Shown: positions 19,112 through 29,952, counted from the first letter of the stretch. The stretch: DNA of 45,083 nucleotides from Comamonadaceae bacterium (GCA_023259355.1 JAHFQI010000003.1:16227-61309), one strand, 5' to 3'. The notes: generated by a model from the sequence alone, not told the origin. A program made the numbers and translations.

Positions 19112-20472
19112 ACCAGCACGCCCCAGACAGCACGACAGCGACCCCGAACGACAATCTGGACGAAAACAGGTTGGAGGCCGCTGCCAGCGTGCCGGATGAA
19201 GTCAGCGACGCGACGGCCACCTCCGAGCCTGTGCAGGGCCGTGCGACCCGGCGTGCCCCGGTGGCTGAAGTTCCCGCGATCCGCTTTGCCGATGTGATTT
19301 CGGGTCAGTACGACGCGGACGAAGAACGTGCCGATGTCGTTCCGCCCAAGCGGGTGTTGGCGCCGCAGGCCGAGACACCCAAGCTGCACAAGGTGCTGGC
19401 ACAGGCTGGGCTGGGTTCCCGTCTTGAAATGGAGCAACTCATCACGGAAGGCCGGATTTCGGTCAACAACGAACCTGCGCATATTGGCCAGCGCGTCCAG
19501 TTCGGGGACCAGGTCAAGGTCAATGGCAAGCCCATCAAGGTCAGGATCGACCCGCCGCCGGCACGCGTGATTGCGTACCACAAGCCTGTCGGTGAAGTGG
19601 TCACGACCGACGACCCCCAGAATCGTCCGACGGTGTTTCGCAAGCTGCCGCGGCTTTACCAGGGCAAGTGGCAATCCGTGGGCCGGCTGGACCTGAACAC
19701 CGAGGGCCTGCTCCTGTTCACCAGTTCCGGCGAATTGGCCAACAAGCTCATGCACCCCCGATTCGGGCTGGAGCGTGAGTACGCGGTTCGCGTGCTGGGC
19801 GCGTTGAGCAATGAGGAAAAACAGCGCCTGCTCGATGGGGTCAAGCTTGACGATGGCATGGCGCAATTCGGATCAATCGAGGACGGTGGCGGCGAAGGCT
19901 CCAACTGCTGGTATCGGGTCACCATCTCGGAAGGGCGCAATCGTGAAGTCCGCCGCATGATGGAAGCCGTGGGCCACGCGGTCAGTCGCCTGATCCGCAT
20001 CCGCTATGGCGCGATGGTGCTGCCGCGCGGCCTCAAGCGGGGCGCCTGGATGGAGCTTGACGAGCGGGACATCCGCGCCCTGGTTCAGGCGGCAGGCGGT
20101 GATCGGGCGCAGGAGTCCGGCGAGCGGGGCGCGCGCCCGGACGGTGAACCGGGCGCCGGCGGGGCGGGACGCAATGCCCGCAACCGCCGCCCCGGAGGGC
20201 GGGGCGATGGTCCGCGCGGTTCGATGGCGGGCGCTCGCAAGGCACCTCCTGGCGGTTCGAGCCCCAATCCCGGCGGTGATCCGCGGCGCAGGCCGCGCGG
20301 CGACCGCCAGGAAGGTGCCGGCGCGCAGCCTGATCCGTTGAAAACGTCGCTGGGCTACATCGGTGCCGACAGTTTTACGCGGCAGCGCCAAGGCCAGGGG
20401 CCCGGACAAGGCCAACGCCGGGGCGGCAATGCCCCGCGCGGTGGTGGCGGGCGGGGCGGTCGCAGCCGCTGA
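19108..20472 (+). CDS. rluB: 23S rRNA pseudouridine synthase RluB
   Basis: 454-residue RsuA/RluB-family enzyme, predicted to make pseudouridine 2605 of 23S rRNA. An 85-residue disordered acidic N-terminus leads to an S4 domain (about 92-150) and then the catalytic domain with [14 protein letters not shown], where D195 is the nucleophile. After about residue 335 comes a roughly 120-residue tail rich in Gly, Arg and Pro, resembling an RGG-type RNA-binding tail. E. coli RluB is about 291 residues, so the extra length is in the two low-complexity ends. The tail may aid binding to pre-ribosomes, which is inference. Confidence 0.94.
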   Translation: MNQHAPDSTTATPNDNLDENRLEAAASVPDEVSDATATSEPVQGRATRRAPVAEVPAIRFADVISGQYDADEERADVVPPKRVLAPQAETPKLHKVLAQAGLGSRLEMEQLITEGRISVNNEPAHIGQRVQFGDQVKVNGKPIKVRIDPPPARVIAYHKPVGEVVTTDDPQNRPTVFRKLPRLYQGKWQSVGRLDLNTEGLLLFTSSGELANKLMHPRFGLEREYAVRVLGALSNEEKQRLLDGVKLDDGMAQFGSIEDGGGEGSNCWYRVTISEGRNREVRRMMEAVGHAVSRLIRIRYGAMVLPRGLKRGAWMELDERDIRALVQAAGGDRAQESGERGARPDGEPGAGGAGRNARNRRPGGRGDGPRGSMAGARKAPPGGSSPNPGGDPRRRPRGDRQEGAGAQPDPLKTSLGYIGADSFTRQRQGQGPGQGQRRGGNAPRGGGGRGGRSR

Positions 20473-20612
20473 TGGATGGCGGTCGGTCGGGGCTGCGCGA
20501 CGCGTTCGGCAGTACCCCGATAGCGCGGAAAGGCCATTGGCACAGGTTAAAATCCCATCCTTTGCCTGTTGGGCAAAAAGAATCCAAAACATACACTCAG
20601 GAAAATTCAAAA

Positions 20613-21037
20613 ATGGCTATCGAACGCACCCTCTCCATCATCAAGCCCGACGCAGTTGCCAAGAACGTGATTGGCCAGATTTACGCTCGCTTTGAAGCGG
20701 CCGGTCTGAAGGTTGTTGCCGCGAAGATGGCGCACCTGTCGCGTGGTGAAGCCGAGGCTTTCTACGCGGTGCACAAGGAGCGTCCTTTCTTCAAGGATCT
20801 GGTCGAGTTCATGATCTCCGGCCCCGTAATGATCCAGGCGCTGGAAGGCGAGAACGCCATCCTGAAAAACCGTGATCTGATGGGCGCCACCGACCCCAAG
20901 AAGGCGGCCCCGGCACCATTCGCGCCGATTTCGCCGACAGCATCGACGCCAACGCGGTGCACGGCTCCGACGCTGCCGAGACCGCTGCCGTGGAGATTGG
21001 TTTCTTCTTCGCCGGCATGAACGTCTATTCGCGTTAA
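20613..21037 (+). pseudogene. ndk: Nucleoside diphosphate kinase with a one-base frameshift
   Basis: Starts as a normal Ndk ([18 protein letters not shown]) and is in frame to [12 protein letters not shown] at codon 100 (position 20912). The DNA then reads CCCCGGCACC where a G must be restored (CCCCGGGCACC) to continue in the family sequence [21 protein letters not shown] to the end ...AGMNVYSR and TAA at 21035-21037. With that base the protein is 141 residues, the family length. As written, translation leaves the family after residue 100 and stops at 21020 (135 residues), losing the catalytic His of the HGSD motif. Either a sequencing error in a G run or a real null allele. Ndk balances NTP pools. 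A ribosome binding site AGGA precedes the ATG. Confidence 0.9.
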
Positions 21038-21055
21038 TAGCCCGGTTTTTATGCA

Positions 21056-22213
21056 ATGACGGCCAACCTTCTTGACTTCGACCTGGAGGGCTTGGCCGCC
21101 TTTTGCGAAGGGCTCGGGGAGAAGCGCTTCCGGGCCACGCAGCTCTTTCGCTGGATACACCAGAGAGGCGCGTCTGATTTTGACCAGATGAGCGATCTGG
21201 CGAAGTCCCTGCGCGAAAAGCTCAAGAAACAAGCGTTGGTGCAGGGGCTCACCGTCATCAGCCAGCATGAATCTGCCGACGGCACGATCAAATGGCTTTT
21301 TGATGTGGGTGACGGCAACGCCGTCGAGTCGGTCTTCATTCCCGAGGACGACCGCGGTACGCTGTGCGTGTCATCCCAAGCCGGCTGCGCCGTAGGCTGC
21401 CGTTTTTGCTCAACGGGGCATCAAGGTTTCAGCCGGAACCTGACCACGGGCGAAATTGTGTCGCAGCTGTGGTTCGCTGAACATTTTCTACGCAAACGTC
21501 TGGGCGCTGACGGGCGTGTCATTTCGAACGTCGTGATGATGGGCATGGGCGAGCCGCTGCAGAACTACGCTGCGCTGGTGCCAGCCCTTCGGGTCATGCT
21601 CGACGACCATGGTTACGGTCTGTCCCGGCGGCGTGTGACGGTGTCCACTTCCGGTGTGGTGCCAATGATGGACCGGCTGGCACAGGATTGCCCGGTGGCC
21701 CTGGCGGTATCGCTGCACGCGCCCAATGACGCGTTGCGTGACAACTTGGTGCCGCTCAATCGCAAATACCCCCTGTCCGAGTTGCTTGACGCCTGCGATC
21801 GTTATCTCGCGCATGCGCCGCGCGACTTTGTCACCTTCGAGTACTGCATGCTCGATGGCGTGAACGACCAGGCCGAGCATGCGCTTCAACTGATCGACCT
21901 GGTGCGCAGTCACGCGAGTGGAAAAGGTGTGTGGTGCAAGTTCAACCTGATTCCGTTCAATCCATTCCCGGCTTCCGGCCTGTTGCGTTCGCCGCAGCCG
22001 GCCGTGCTGGCTTTTGCCAAAATCCTCAGTGATGCGGGTATCGTGACCACCATTCGAAAGACGCGCGGCGACGATATCGACGCTGCTTGCGGGCAACTGG
22101 CGGGTGACGTGAAGGACCGCACGCGTGTGGGCGAGCGGATTGCGCAGCAGCGCACCATCCTGTTGCAGCCCCTCAAGAATCTCACGACCGATTTAGCAGG
22201 GGGATCCCAGTGA
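21056..22213 (+). CDS. rlmN: Dual-specificity 23S rRNA/tRNA (adenine-C2)-methyltransferase RlmN
   Basis: 385-residue radical SAM enzyme that methylates C2 of A2503 in 23S rRNA and A37 in some tRNAs. The radical SAM cluster motif is C111-AVG-C115-RF-C118. The two mechanistic cysteines are C104 (GTLCVSSQ) and C345 (DAACGQL), at the spacing seen in E. coli (C118 and C355). It begins 18 bp after the end of ndk read in the corrected frame. Its stop TGA overlaps the pilW ATG (TGATG), starting a run of tightly packed genes that continues to ispG and hisS. Confidence 0.97.
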   Translation: MTANLLDFDLEGLAAFCEGLGEKRFRATQLFRWIHQRGASDFDQMSDLAKSLREKLKKQALVQGLTVISQHESADGTIKWLFDVGDGNAVESVFIPEDDRGTLCVSSQAGCAVGCRFCSTGHQGFSRNLTTGEIVSQLWFAEHFLRKRLGADGRVISNVVMMGMGEPLQNYAALVPALRVMLDDHGYGLSRRRVTVSTSGVVPMMDRLAQDCPVALAVSLHAPNDALRDNLVPLNRKYPLSELLDACDRYLAHAPRDFVTFEYCMLDGVNDQAEHALQLIDLVRSHASGKGVWCKFNLIPFNPFPASGLLRSPQPAVLAFAKILSDAGIVTTIRKTRGDDIDAACGQLAGDVKDRTRVGERIAQQRTILLQPLKNLTTDLAGGSQ

Positions 22214-23046
22214 TGAACATGTTTTCGGGAAGAGGGACGCGTCTGGCGCGGGCGTTCGCGGCCTTGGCGTTCGTCTTGTGGCTGTCCGCGGGCTTGTCCG
22301 GCTGCGCCGCGGTTACGACGTCTGGCTCCGGAGCATCCGGCCAGGAAGTTGTGACCGCGTCCGACGAACCCGACGTGCGCCGGCGTGCGCGGCTGCGCCT
22401 GGAACTGGCAGTCGGGTATTTCGAACAGGGGCAGACCACTGTGGCTCTCGATGAGGTCAAGCAGGTGCTCGGCCTCGATCCGTCTTTTGCCGATGCCTAC
22501 AACCTGCGCGGGCTGATCTACATGCGGTTGAATGACCCGAAATTGTCGGAAGAAAGTTTCCGCCGGGCCCTTGCACTGAATCCGCGAGACGGGGACGCCC
22601 TGCATAACTACGGCTGGTTTCTTTGCCAGAACGCGCGGTACCCGGAGGCGCTGCAATCGTTTTCCCAGGCCCTGACGAACCCGCTGTATGGGGGGCGCGC
22701 CAAAACGCTGCTGGCCCAAGGTCTCTGCGAGGCCCGTTCGGGGCAGCGCGAGCAGGCGGAACGCAGTCTCGCACGTTCGTATGAACTCGATGCCGGCAAC
22801 CCTGTGACGGGCTACAACCTCGCGTCGCTGCTTTACTTGCGCGGGGACTTTACTCGGGCCCAGTTCTATATTCGCCGCATCAACAACAGCGAGCTGGCCA
22901 ATGCCGAGACTTTCTGGTTGGGTGTCAAGGTGGAGCGCCGGATGAACAACGCCGAAGCGATGCTCCAGTTGGCGGATCAATTGAAGCGGCGCTTTCCTCA
23001 ATCGCGGGAAACGGCTGCCTATGTGCGTGGAGCCTTTGATGAGTGA
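22213..23046 (+). CDS. pilW: Type IV pilus biogenesis/stability lipoprotein PilW (PilF)
   Basis: 277-residue lipoprotein: signal peptide with lipobox LSGC (C31), then TPR repeats from about residue 58 (RLRLELAVGYFEQGQTTVALDEV, then AYNLRGLIYMRLNDPKLSEESF and others). PilF/PilW is the pilotin that helps assemble the outer-membrane secretin of type IV pili. The ATG at 22213 overlaps the rlmN stop; a GTG at 22210 and an ATG at 22219 are alternatives. The position between rlmN and rodZ is the standard one in beta- and gammaproteobacteria, which supports the name. Confidence 0.92.
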   Translation: MNMFSGRGTRLARAFAALAFVLWLSAGLSGCAAVTTSGSGASGQEVVTASDEPDVRRRARLRLELAVGYFEQGQTTVALDEVKQVLGLDPSFADAYNLRGLIYMRLNDPKLSEESFRRALALNPRDGDALHNYGWFLCQNARYPEALQSFSQALTNPLYGGRAKTLLAQGLCEARSGQREQAERSLARSYELDAGNPVTGYNLASLLYLRGDFTRAQFYIRRINNSELANAETFWLGVKVERRMNNAEAMLQLADQLKRRFPQSRETAAYVRGAFDE

Positions 23047-23980
23047 GCAGGTTGACCAGTCCGTCGGCATGGCAGAGATGGAGGCACAGTCCGGGCCCAG
23101 TGCCGGAACCCTGTTGCGTCAGGCCCGCGAGGCCGCGGGCTTGCATGTGGCCGCCCTGGCCGCATCGCTGAAAGTGCCCGTTCAGAAGCTGGAGGCGCTG
23201 GAGGCGGACCGGATGGATTTGTTGCCGGATGCGGTGTTTGCCCGCGCGCTGGCGGCCAGTGTGTGCCGGACGCTCAAGCTGGACCCCGCGCCGGTGCTGG
23301 ACAAATTGCCTTCCGTGGTCCGCAGGGTGGCCGTCAATGTATCCGGCATCAATGCCCCATTTCGGGCGGCTCCTGGCCGGGGCACGGGTACTTCGGTCTT
23401 TCAGCGGTTGACGCGACCCCTTGCCTTGGCGGTGGGGGCCCTTCTCCTGGGTGCCCTGGTGCTGATTCTCTTGCCCGCGGTTCAGCCTTTGTCCGTGAAG
23501 TGGTCGTTGGGCACCTCGGACGTGGCCAAGGTTTCAGGTGCTGATGGCGCAGTGCCAAAAGCGCGGAACGGGATCGTGAACGAGCCCGTGGTGCAGGCCT
23601 TTCCGCCGGGCCCATCAGAGATCGCAAAGCCGGAAGTCGTGCCGGCGCCTGTTGAGCGGATTGAAGCTGCGGCATCTGCGGTACCGGCTTCAGGGTCCGC
23701 GCCATTGGCCCGGGCCAGCTCGGAGTCACCGCAGCCTTCCGCCAGCGGCATCGTGGCGTTCAAGACCACGGCGCCTTCGTGGGTGGAGGTGTCCGGTGCC
23801 GATGGCGTGAAGGTTCTGCGAAAGCTCATGGTCGCGGGCGAGTCCACCAGCATCTCGGGCACAGTGCCCCTGTCGGTGGTGGTCGGGAGTGCGGACGTCA
23901 CCAGGGTCGAGGTGCGTGGCCAGCCGTTTGATCTCAAGGCCATTACGCGGGACAACGTTGCCCGGTTCGAGGTGAAATAA
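23039..23980 (+). CDS. rodZ: Cytoskeletal protein RodZ (helix-turn-helix, DUF4115)
   Basis: 313-residue bitopic membrane protein. An N-terminal Xre-type helix-turn-helix (about 22-90) is followed by a single transmembrane segment (about 128-147), a Pro/Ala-rich periplasmic linker and a C-terminal DUF4115 domain (about 238-313). RodZ binds MreB and sets rod shape. The ATG at 23039 overlaps the pilW stop by 8 bp; an upstream in-frame ATG at 23021 lies deep in pilW and is less likely. ispG follows after 2 bp. Confidence 0.93.
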   Translation: MSEQVDQSVGMAEMEAQSGPSAGTLLRQAREAAGLHVAALAASLKVPVQKLEALEADRMDLLPDAVFARALAASVCRTLKLDPAPVLDKLPSVVRRVAVNVSGINAPFRAAPGRGTGTSVFQRLTRPLALAVGALLLGALVLILLPAVQPLSVKWSLGTSDVAKVSGADGAVPKARNGIVNEPVVQAFPPGPSEIAKPEVVPAPVERIEAAASAVPASGSAPLARASSESPQPSASGIVAFKTTAPSWVEVSGADGVKVLRKLMVAGESTSISGTVPLSVVVGSADVTRVEVRGQPFDLKAITRDNVARFEVK

Positions 23981-23982
23981 CC

Positions 23983-25263
23983 ATGCAGCCTTGCCAAGCG
24001 ATCGAGGTCGCACAACCCCAGTCACGGCATTCCCGCCAGGCCCGCGTGGTCTGGGGCGATCGCGTTGTCACGGTGGGCGGTGATGCTCCCGTCAGGGTCC
24101 AATCCATGACCAACACGGATACCGTCGATGTCATCGGCACGGCCATCCAGGTCAAGGAACTGGCGCTGGCCGGCTCCGAGATGGTTCGCCTGACGGTCAA
24201 CACGCCCGAGGCTGCGCAGGCCGTGCCGCACGTGCGTGAGCAACTGGACCGCATGGGCATTGACGTTCCGCTGATCGGCGACTTCCACTACAACGGCCAT
24301 CGCCTGCTGACCGACTATCCCGCCTGTGCGCAGGCCCTGTCGAAATACCGAATCAACCCCGGCAATGTGGGTAAGGGGGACAAGCGGGACAAGCAGTTTG
24401 GCCAGATGATCGAAGCGGCCATGCGATGGGACAAGCCGGTACGGATCGGCGTCAACTGGGGCAGTCTTGATCAGGAACTTCTGGTCAGCCTGATGGACGA
24501 GAACAGTCGCCGTGCTACGCCCTGGGAAGCCCGGCAAGTGATGTACGAGGCCTTGATCAGTTCCGCGATTGAATCGGCACGCCGTGCGGAAGACATGGGC
24601 CTGGCCGGCAGCCAGATTCTCTTGTCCTGCAAGGTGAGTGGCGTTCAGGATCTGATTTCGGTTTACCGGGAGCTGGCGCGGCGCTGCAATTACGCGCTCC
24701 ATCTGGGGTTGACCGAGGCGGGCATGGGAACCAAGGGCACGGTGGCTTCCACCACGGCCTTGTCCATTCTGTTGCAGGAGGGCATTGGCGACACGATTCG
24801 CGTGTCGCTCACGCCCCAGCCCGGCGAGTCGCGTACCCAGGAGGTGGTGATCGCCTCCGAGATCCTCCAGGCGCTGGGTTTGCGAATCTTCGTTCCCAGC
24901 GTGACGGCGTGCCCGGGTTGTGGACGAACGACCAGCAGCACCTTTCAGGAACTCGCCAAACAGATTGACGATTTCCTGCGGACGCAGATGCCGGTCTGGC
25001 GCCATCGTTATCCCGGCGTGGAGACGCTCAAGGTGGCTGTCATGGGGTGCATCGTCAACGGCCCGGGTGAGAGCAAGCACGCCGATATCGGCATCAGCCT
25101 TCCAGGCACGGGGGAGGCACCTGCAGCGCCCGTCTTCATCGATGGCGAAAAGCGCCTGACGCTGCGCGGCGAAGGCATCGCGCGGGAATTCCAGGCGATT
25201 GTGGAAACCTACATTGAAAAGCGCTTCGGATCGGCCGGGGCGCAAGCGGAAATTCATGGCTGA
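23983..25263 (+). CDS. ispG: 4-hydroxy-3-methylbut-2-enyl diphosphate synthase
   Basis: 426-residue Fe-S enzyme of the MEP isoprenoid pathway that converts methylerythritol cyclodiphosphate to HMBPP. The 4Fe-4S ligands are C310 and C313 (TACPGCGRT) and C356 ([10 protein letters not shown]). The N-terminal TIM-barrel has [11 protein letters not shown] and [12 protein letters not shown]. It starts 2 bp after rodZ and overlaps hisS by 8 bp, so it is in the middle of an operon. The order pilW-rodZ-ispG-hisS is shared with E. coli. Confidence 0.97.
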   Translation: MQPCQAIEVAQPQSRHSRQARVVWGDRVVTVGGDAPVRVQSMTNTDTVDVIGTAIQVKELALAGSEMVRLTVNTPEAAQAVPHVREQLDRMGIDVPLIGDFHYNGHRLLTDYPACAQALSKYRINPGNVGKGDKRDKQFGQMIEAAMRWDKPVRIGVNWGSLDQELLVSLMDENSRRATPWEARQVMYEALISSAIESARRAEDMGLAGSQILLSCKVSGVQDLISVYRELARRCNYALHLGLTEAGMGTKGTVASTTALSILLQEGIGDTIRVSLTPQPGESRTQEVVIASEILQALGLRIFVPSVTACPGCGRTTSSTFQELAKQIDDFLRTQMPVWRHRYPGVETLKVAVMGCIVNGPGESKHADIGISLPGTGEAPAAPVFIDGEKRLTLRGEGIAREFQAIVETYIEKRFGSAGAQAEIHG

Positions 25264-26623
25264 ACAAGACAAAAAGACGGCGTACGACGCAGCGGACAAC
25301 ACCACAAGCAAGCCGCGCAGCAAGTCGGAGTTCAAATCAGCAAAGCTGTCGGCCGTCAAAGGCATGAACGATATCCTGCCGCCGGATTCGGCGAGCTGGG
25401 AGTGGCTCGAAGGCAAGGTGCGCTCCCTCATGGCGCGCTACGCCTTCCGCAATATCCGCACGCCTATCGTGGAGCCAACGGCCTTGTTCGTGCGCAGTCT
25501 GGGCGAGGTCACGGACATTGTCGAGAAGGAGATGTACTCCTTTGAGGACCGGCTCAACGGCGAAGCCTTGACGCTGCGCCCCGAGTGCACGGCGGGCGTG
25601 GTACGGGCCGTGGTCGAGCATTCCATGCTGTACGAAGGCGGCAAGCGTCTGTATTACATGGGCCCGATGTTTCGCCACGAGCGGCCGCAGCGAGGCCGTT
25701 ACCGGCAGTTCCACCAAATCGGTGCCGAGGTGCTTGGTTTCCCTGGCGCCGAAGTGGATGCGGAACTCATTCTTCTGGCGAACGCCTTGTGGAAAGAGCT
25801 TGGGTTGACCGGCGTCCGGCTGGAACTCAACAGCCTTGGGCAACCGGCGGAACGCCTGGCGCACCGGGCCGCGCTGATTGCGCACCTTGAAAAGCACGCC
25901 GAGTTGCTCGACGAGGATGCGCGTCGCCGCCTGCACAGCAACCCGCTGCGGATTCTGGACACCAAGAACCCCGCCATGAAGGAGGTCGTCGAATCGGCCC
26001 CCAGGCTGCTGGATTTTCTGGGCGAAGCCTCGCTGGCGCACTTCAATACGCTGCGAGGCATTCTGGAGGCCAACGGCATTGCGTACACCATCAACCCACG
26101 ATTGGTGCGGGGCATGGACTACTACAACCTCACGGTGTTCGAGTTCGTCACGGACAGCCTGGGCTCGCAAGGCACGATTTGCGGTGGCGGCCGGTTCGAC
26201 TACCTGATTGAGCAAATCGGCGGCAAGCCCGCCCCGGCCGTGGGCTGGGCGCTGGGTGTGGAGCGGGTGCTTGAGTTGGTTCGGGAACACGGCCACGCGC
26301 CTGCCGCACTGGTTCCGGATGTCTATGCGGTCATCCCCGATGCGCAGGCGCTGCCCATTGCGATCAAGACCCTGCAGTCGCTCAGGGAAGCCGGTGTCAG
26401 TGCCCAGATGCATGCGGCATCGGGTGAGGGCATGGGCAGCATGAAGTCGCAGTTCAAGAAGGCTGACGCCAGCGGTGCCCGGTATGCCTTGGTGTTCGGC
26501 GCCGATGAACTCGCTCGGTCGGAGGTGACCATCAAGTCCTTGCGCGAGGGTGGCGGGGAGCAGACCGCGCAGCCTCTGGCGAATCTGTCGGCATGGGCGC
26601 AGACCCTACAATCGAACGCATAA
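25256..26623 (+). CDS. hisS: Histidyl-tRNA synthetase
   Basis: 455-residue class II aminoacyl-tRNA synthetase charging tRNA-His. Motif 2 is [16 protein letters not shown] (from F139), the His-specific [16 protein letters not shown] is present, and motif 3 is GWALGVER (330-337). An anticodon-binding domain follows (about 365-455). The first about 30 residues (Lys- and Ser-rich) precede the usual KGMNDILPP beginning; the ATG at 25256 overlaps the ispG stop and I see no better start. A histidyl-tRNA synthetase-like paralogue, HisZ, is encoded at 34009. Confidence 0.97.
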   Translation: MAEQDKKTAYDAADNTTSKPRSKSEFKSAKLSAVKGMNDILPPDSASWEWLEGKVRSLMARYAFRNIRTPIVEPTALFVRSLGEVTDIVEKEMYSFEDRLNGEALTLRPECTAGVVRAVVEHSMLYEGGKRLYYMGPMFRHERPQRGRYRQFHQIGAEVLGFPGAEVDAELILLANALWKELGLTGVRLELNSLGQPAERLAHRAALIAHLEKHAELLDEDARRRLHSNPLRILDTKNPAMKEVVESAPRLLDFLGEASLAHFNTLRGILEANGIAYTINPRLVRGMDYYNLTVFEFVTDSLGSQGTICGGGRFDYLIEQIGGKPAPAVGWALGVERVLELVREHGHAPAALVPDVYAVIPDAQALPIAIKTLQSLREAGVSAQMHAASGEGMGSMKSQFKKADASGARYALVFGADELARSEVTIKSLREGGGEQTAQPLANLSAWAQTLQSNA

Positions 26624-26635
26624 CAGCTGAGTTTC

Positions 26636-27337
26636 ATGGCAACACATCTCGACCTCGAAGAACAAGAACAGCTTGATGAACTCAAGCATTTCTGGAAAAC
26701 CTACGGCGACCTGATTACCTGGGTGCTGATTGCGGTATTCGGCACGCTGGCCGCATGGAACGGATACCAGTATTGGCAACGCCGCCAGGCGACCCAGGCT
26801 GCGGCCATGTATGACGAGGTGGAGCGGTCTGTGGCCGGGGGGGACTTGGCCCGCCTTGATCGGTCGCTTGCCGACATGAAGGACAAATTCGGCGGAACCA
26901 CCTACGCCCAACAGGCAGCGTTGCTGGCGTCCAGGACCTTTTTTGAAAAAGACAAGGCAGACGCTGCCAAGGCCGCCTTGATTTGGGTCGTCGAAAAGTC
27001 TTCTGATGAGGGGTATCGCGCGGTGGCGAAACTTCGCCTGGCGGGCTTGTTGGTCAATGAGAAGGCCTACGACGAAGCGATGAAGCAACTGTCGGGCACC
27101 TTCCCCAAGGATTTCGATGCTTTGGTGGCGGACCGGAAAGGCGACGTCTTGTCATTGCAGGGCAAAAAGGCCGAGGCGATTGCCGAATATGAGCGGGCTT
27201 ACAAGATGCTGGACGGGCAGGGGGAATACCGGCGTCTGGTGGAGGTCAAGCTCAATTCGCTGGGTGTTGATCCACTTGCTGGCAAGGCGGTTGCGCCCAA
27301 TGCTGTTGCCGTCACGGCGTCGGAGGAGAAGAAATGA
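26636..27337 (+). CDS. yfgM: YfgM-like ancillary SecYEG translocon protein
   Basis: 233-residue inner-membrane protein with a short cytosolic N-terminus (HLDLEEQEQLDELKHFWKTY), one transmembrane helix (about 26-44) and a periplasmic TPR-like domain. E. coli YfgM associates with the Sec translocon and PpiD in periplasmic chaperoning. The position between hisS and bamB is diagnostic. Its stop overlaps the bamB start as ATGA (27334-27337). Confidence 0.92.
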   Translation: MATHLDLEEQEQLDELKHFWKTYGDLITWVLIAVFGTLAAWNGYQYWQRRQATQAAAMYDEVERSVAGGDLARLDRSLADMKDKFGGTTYAQQAALLASRTFFEKDKADAAKAALIWVVEKSSDEGYRAVAKLRLAGLLVNEKAYDEAMKQLSGTFPKDFDALVADRKGDVLSLQGKKAEAIAEYERAYKMLDGQGEYRRLVEVKLNSLGVDPLAGKAVAPNAVAVTASEEKK

Positions 27338-28476
27338 GGGCGCCTGTTGCTGGGAAACGCAGGATGATTCATGCCGGCTTGCTGGCTGGACTGGCAGGCC
27401 TGCTGGTCGCCTGTGCGAGCGGCTCGGACAAACCCAAGCCCGCTGAACTCACGCCCAACGCCGCCCTGATGGGCGCGCGCCTGGTCTGGAGCGCCAAGCT
27501 CGGCGAAGTGGCATTCCCGCTGGATGTCCGCGTCAATGGCAATCAGATCGCGACGGCCGGCTCCGATGGCACGGTTGCTGCCATCGATGCATCGACCGGG
27601 CGGGAGCTGTGGCGCGCCAGTGCCGGTGAGCCGCTGGCGGCCGGCGTGGGCAGTGATGGAAAAACGGCGGCGGTGGTGACCCGTTCCAATGCGCTGGTCG
27701 TCTTTGGCGATGGCCGCGAACTCTGGCGCCAGAAAATTCCCGCGCAGGTCTACACCTCGCCGCTGGTGGCTGGCGCGAGGGTTTTTGTGCTCGCGGCAGA
27801 CCGGTCTGTTTCGGCATTCGATGGCATGACGGGTCGAAAGCTGTGGTCTCAGCAACGGCCCGGCGAGCCACTCATCCTTCGCCAGCCCGGTGTCATCCTG
27901 GCTGTCGGCGACACACTGCTGGTTGGCCTGTCGGGTCGAATGGTGGGGCTTAATCCACTCAATGGCAGTGTCCGCTGGGAGGTTCCGCTGGCGTCCCCCA
28001 GGGGCACCAACGACATTGAACGGCTGGTTGATCTGGTCGGGCGCGTGAGCCGCGACGGCAATACGGTCTGTGCCCGCGCCTTCCAGGCCAGTGTGGGCTG
28101 TGTGGACGCAACGCGGGGCTCCCTGCTCTGGAGCCAGCCGGCCAACGGCGCCGTGGGGGTGCATGGCGACGCACGATCCGTCGTTGGGGTCGAGGCCGAC
28201 AGCAAGGTCGTTGCCTGGAGCCGCGCCAAAGGTGAGGTTCTCTGGTCTTCGGATCGTTTGAAATACCGAGGTCTGACGGCCCCTCTTGTCGTCGGGCGAT
28301 CGGTCGTCGTGGGCGACAACACAGGGCTGGTGCATCTGTTGTCAACGGAAAACGGCAACCCGCTCAACCGTTTATCGACGGATGGTTCGGCCATTGTCAC
28401 TGCGCCGGCGCTTGCCGGCGATACGCTGGTGGTCGTTACGCGCAATGGTGGCGTATTCGGTTTCCGGCCGGAATGA
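27334..28476 (+). CDS. bamB: Outer membrane protein assembly factor BamB
   Basis: 380-residue lipoprotein with lipobox LVAC (C27) and an eight-bladed PQQ-type beta-propeller; repeated blade motifs include GTVAAIDASTGRELW, SVSAFDGMTGRKLW and GSLLWSQPANG. BamB is an accessory Bam subunit that binds BamA POTRA domains. It is coupled to yfgM through an ATGA overlap and followed 18 bp later by der. The last strand GGVFGFRPE is typical of the family end. Confidence 0.95.
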   Translation: MRAPVAGKRRMIHAGLLAGLAGLLVACASGSDKPKPAELTPNAALMGARLVWSAKLGEVAFPLDVRVNGNQIATAGSDGTVAAIDASTGRELWRASAGEPLAAGVGSDGKTAAVVTRSNALVVFGDGRELWRQKIPAQVYTSPLVAGARVFVLAADRSVSAFDGMTGRKLWSQQRPGEPLILRQPGVILAVGDTLLVGLSGRMVGLNPLNGSVRWEVPLASPRGTNDIERLVDLVGRVSRDGNTVCARAFQASVGCVDATRGSLLWSQPANGAVGVHGDARSVVGVEADSKVVAWSRAKGEVLWSSDRLKYRGLTAPLVVGRSVVVGDNTGLVHLLSTENGNPLNRLSTDGSAIVTAPALAGDTLVVVTRNGGVFGFRPE

Positions 28477-28494
28477 TGGAACAGGCAAACTAAA

Positions 28495-29838
28495 GTGAAA
28501 CCAGTTCTGGCCCTAGTGGGTCGGCCCAATGTAGGCAAATCGACACTGTTCAACCGGCTCACCAAGTCACGAGATGCGATCGTGGCTGATTTTGCCGGTC
28601 TGACCCGTGACCGGCACTACGGCAACGGCAAGCAGGGCAAGCACGAATACATTGTCATTGACACTGGCGGTTTCGAGCCGGATGCCGCCAGCGGCATCTA
28701 CAAGGAGATGGCGAAGCAGACGCAGCAGGCCGTGGCCGAGGCGGACGTGGTCATTTTCGTGGTCGATGCGCGGGCCGGGGTTTCCGCGCAGGACCACGAT
28801 ATTGCCAGGTACTTGCGCAAACTCGGCAAGCCCTGTGTCCTGACGGCCAACAAAGCCGAAGGCATGCAGGAGGGCGTCCAGCTCTCCGAGTTCTTCGAGT
28901 TGGGGCTGGGAGAGGTCATCCCTGTGTCCGCAGCGCACGGGCAGGGCATTCGCAGCCTGGTCGAGCTGGCGCTGGCCCCGCTTCACCTGCCGGAACCTGA
29001 TGACGAAGAGGCGCAGGCTGACCCTGGGGTCATCAAGCTGGCGGTTGCCGGGCGTCCCAACGTCGGCAAGTCCACCCTGATCAACACCTGGCTGGGTGAA
29101 GAGCGGCTGGTGGCGTTCGACCTTCCAGGCACCACCCGCGATGCCATCACGGTACCGTTCGAGCACAAGGGCCAGCGCTTCGAGTTGATCGATACTGCGG
29201 GCTTGCGGCGCAAGGGCAAAGTCTTTGAGGCCATTGAGAAATTCTCCGTCGTCAAGACGCTGCAGGCCATCGAGTCGGCGAATGTCGTGTTGCTGTTGCT
29301 GGATGCCACCCAGGGCGTGACGGACCAGGATGCCCATATTGCGGGGTATGCCCTCGAAAGCGGGCGTGCCGTCGTGCTCGCGGTCAACAAATGGGATGCC
29401 ATCGATGAGTACCAGCGGGGACTGGTGCAGCGCTCGATCGAGACCCGTCTCACATTCCTGAAGTTTGCTTCGCTGCACTTCATTTCGGCGCGCAAGCGCC
29501 AGGGCTTGGGGCCATTGTGGGCATCCATCATCCAGGCCCACAAGGCGGCGACACGCAAGATGTCGACACCGGTGCTCACGCGCCTGCTGCTGGAAGCTGT
29601 GCAGTTTCAGTCGCCGCAGCGCGCTGGCATGTTCCGCCCCAAACTGCGTTATGCCCACCAAGGCGGCATGAACCCGCCCGTGATCGTGATCCACGGCAAC
29701 TCGCTCGAGCATGTGACGGAAGCCTATAAACGCTTTCTTGAGGGGCGTTTCCGAAAGGAATTTGATCTGGTCGGAACGCCGCTGCGCATCGAGATGAGAA
29801 CGTCGAAAAATCCCTACGCGGACAAGGACGAGGGCTGA
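28495..29838 (+). CDS. der: Ribosome biogenesis GTPase Der (EngA)
   Basis: 447-residue tandem GTPase needed for 50S maturation. The first G domain has GRPNVGKST (9-17) and DTGGFEP; the second has GRPNVGKST (186-194), [10 protein letters not shown] and NKWD. A C-terminal KH-like domain (about 360-447) contacts rRNA. The start is GTG at 28495, which gives the conserved [15 protein letters not shown] beginning. It is the last gene before a 114-bp gap leading to hfq. Confidence 0.97.
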   Translation: MKPVLALVGRPNVGKSTLFNRLTKSRDAIVADFAGLTRDRHYGNGKQGKHEYIVIDTGGFEPDAASGIYKEMAKQTQQAVAEADVVIFVVDARAGVSAQDHDIARYLRKLGKPCVLTANKAEGMQEGVQLSEFFELGLGEVIPVSAAHGQGIRSLVELALAPLHLPEPDDEEAQADPGVIKLAVAGRPNVGKSTLINTWLGEERLVAFDLPGTTRDAITVPFEHKGQRFELIDTAGLRRKGKVFEAIEKFSVVKTLQAIESANVVLLLLDATQGVTDQDAHIAGYALESGRAVVLAVNKWDAIDEYQRGLVQRSIETRLTFLKFASLHFISARKRQGLGPLWASIIQAHKAATRKMSTPVLTRLLLEAVQFQSPQRAGMFRPKLRYAHQGGMNPPVIVIHGNSLEHVTEAYKRFLEGRFRKEFDLVGTPLRIEMRTSKNPYADKDEG

Positions 29839-29882
29839 TCGCCCCAATTTCATCCTATTTTGTCAAGTGATTCAGGTTCGGG

Positions 29883-29899
29883 CCCGGGCGCGCCCTGGG
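29883..29899 (+). promoter_or_regulatory. GC-rich hairpin in the der-hfq gap
   Basis: CCCGGGCG (29883-29890) pairs with CGCCCTGGG (29891-29899) with one bulged T; the core GGGCGCGCCC is a perfect palindrome. No T run follows, so it is not a standard terminator. It lies 53 bases before the hfq GTG and could shape the hfq leader or protect the der 3' end. Confidence 0.35.
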
Positions 29900-29952
29900 T
29901 GCCCTGTGGTAAGGTGCAGGTCCATTCACAACTTTTGAACACGGAGAATATC

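Noticed and set aside
20911-21020. Programmed frameshifting in ndk
   Set aside because: No slippery heptamer, downstream pseudoknot or internal Shine-Dalgarno is visible, and ndk is not known to use recoding; a sequencing error or mutation is simpler.
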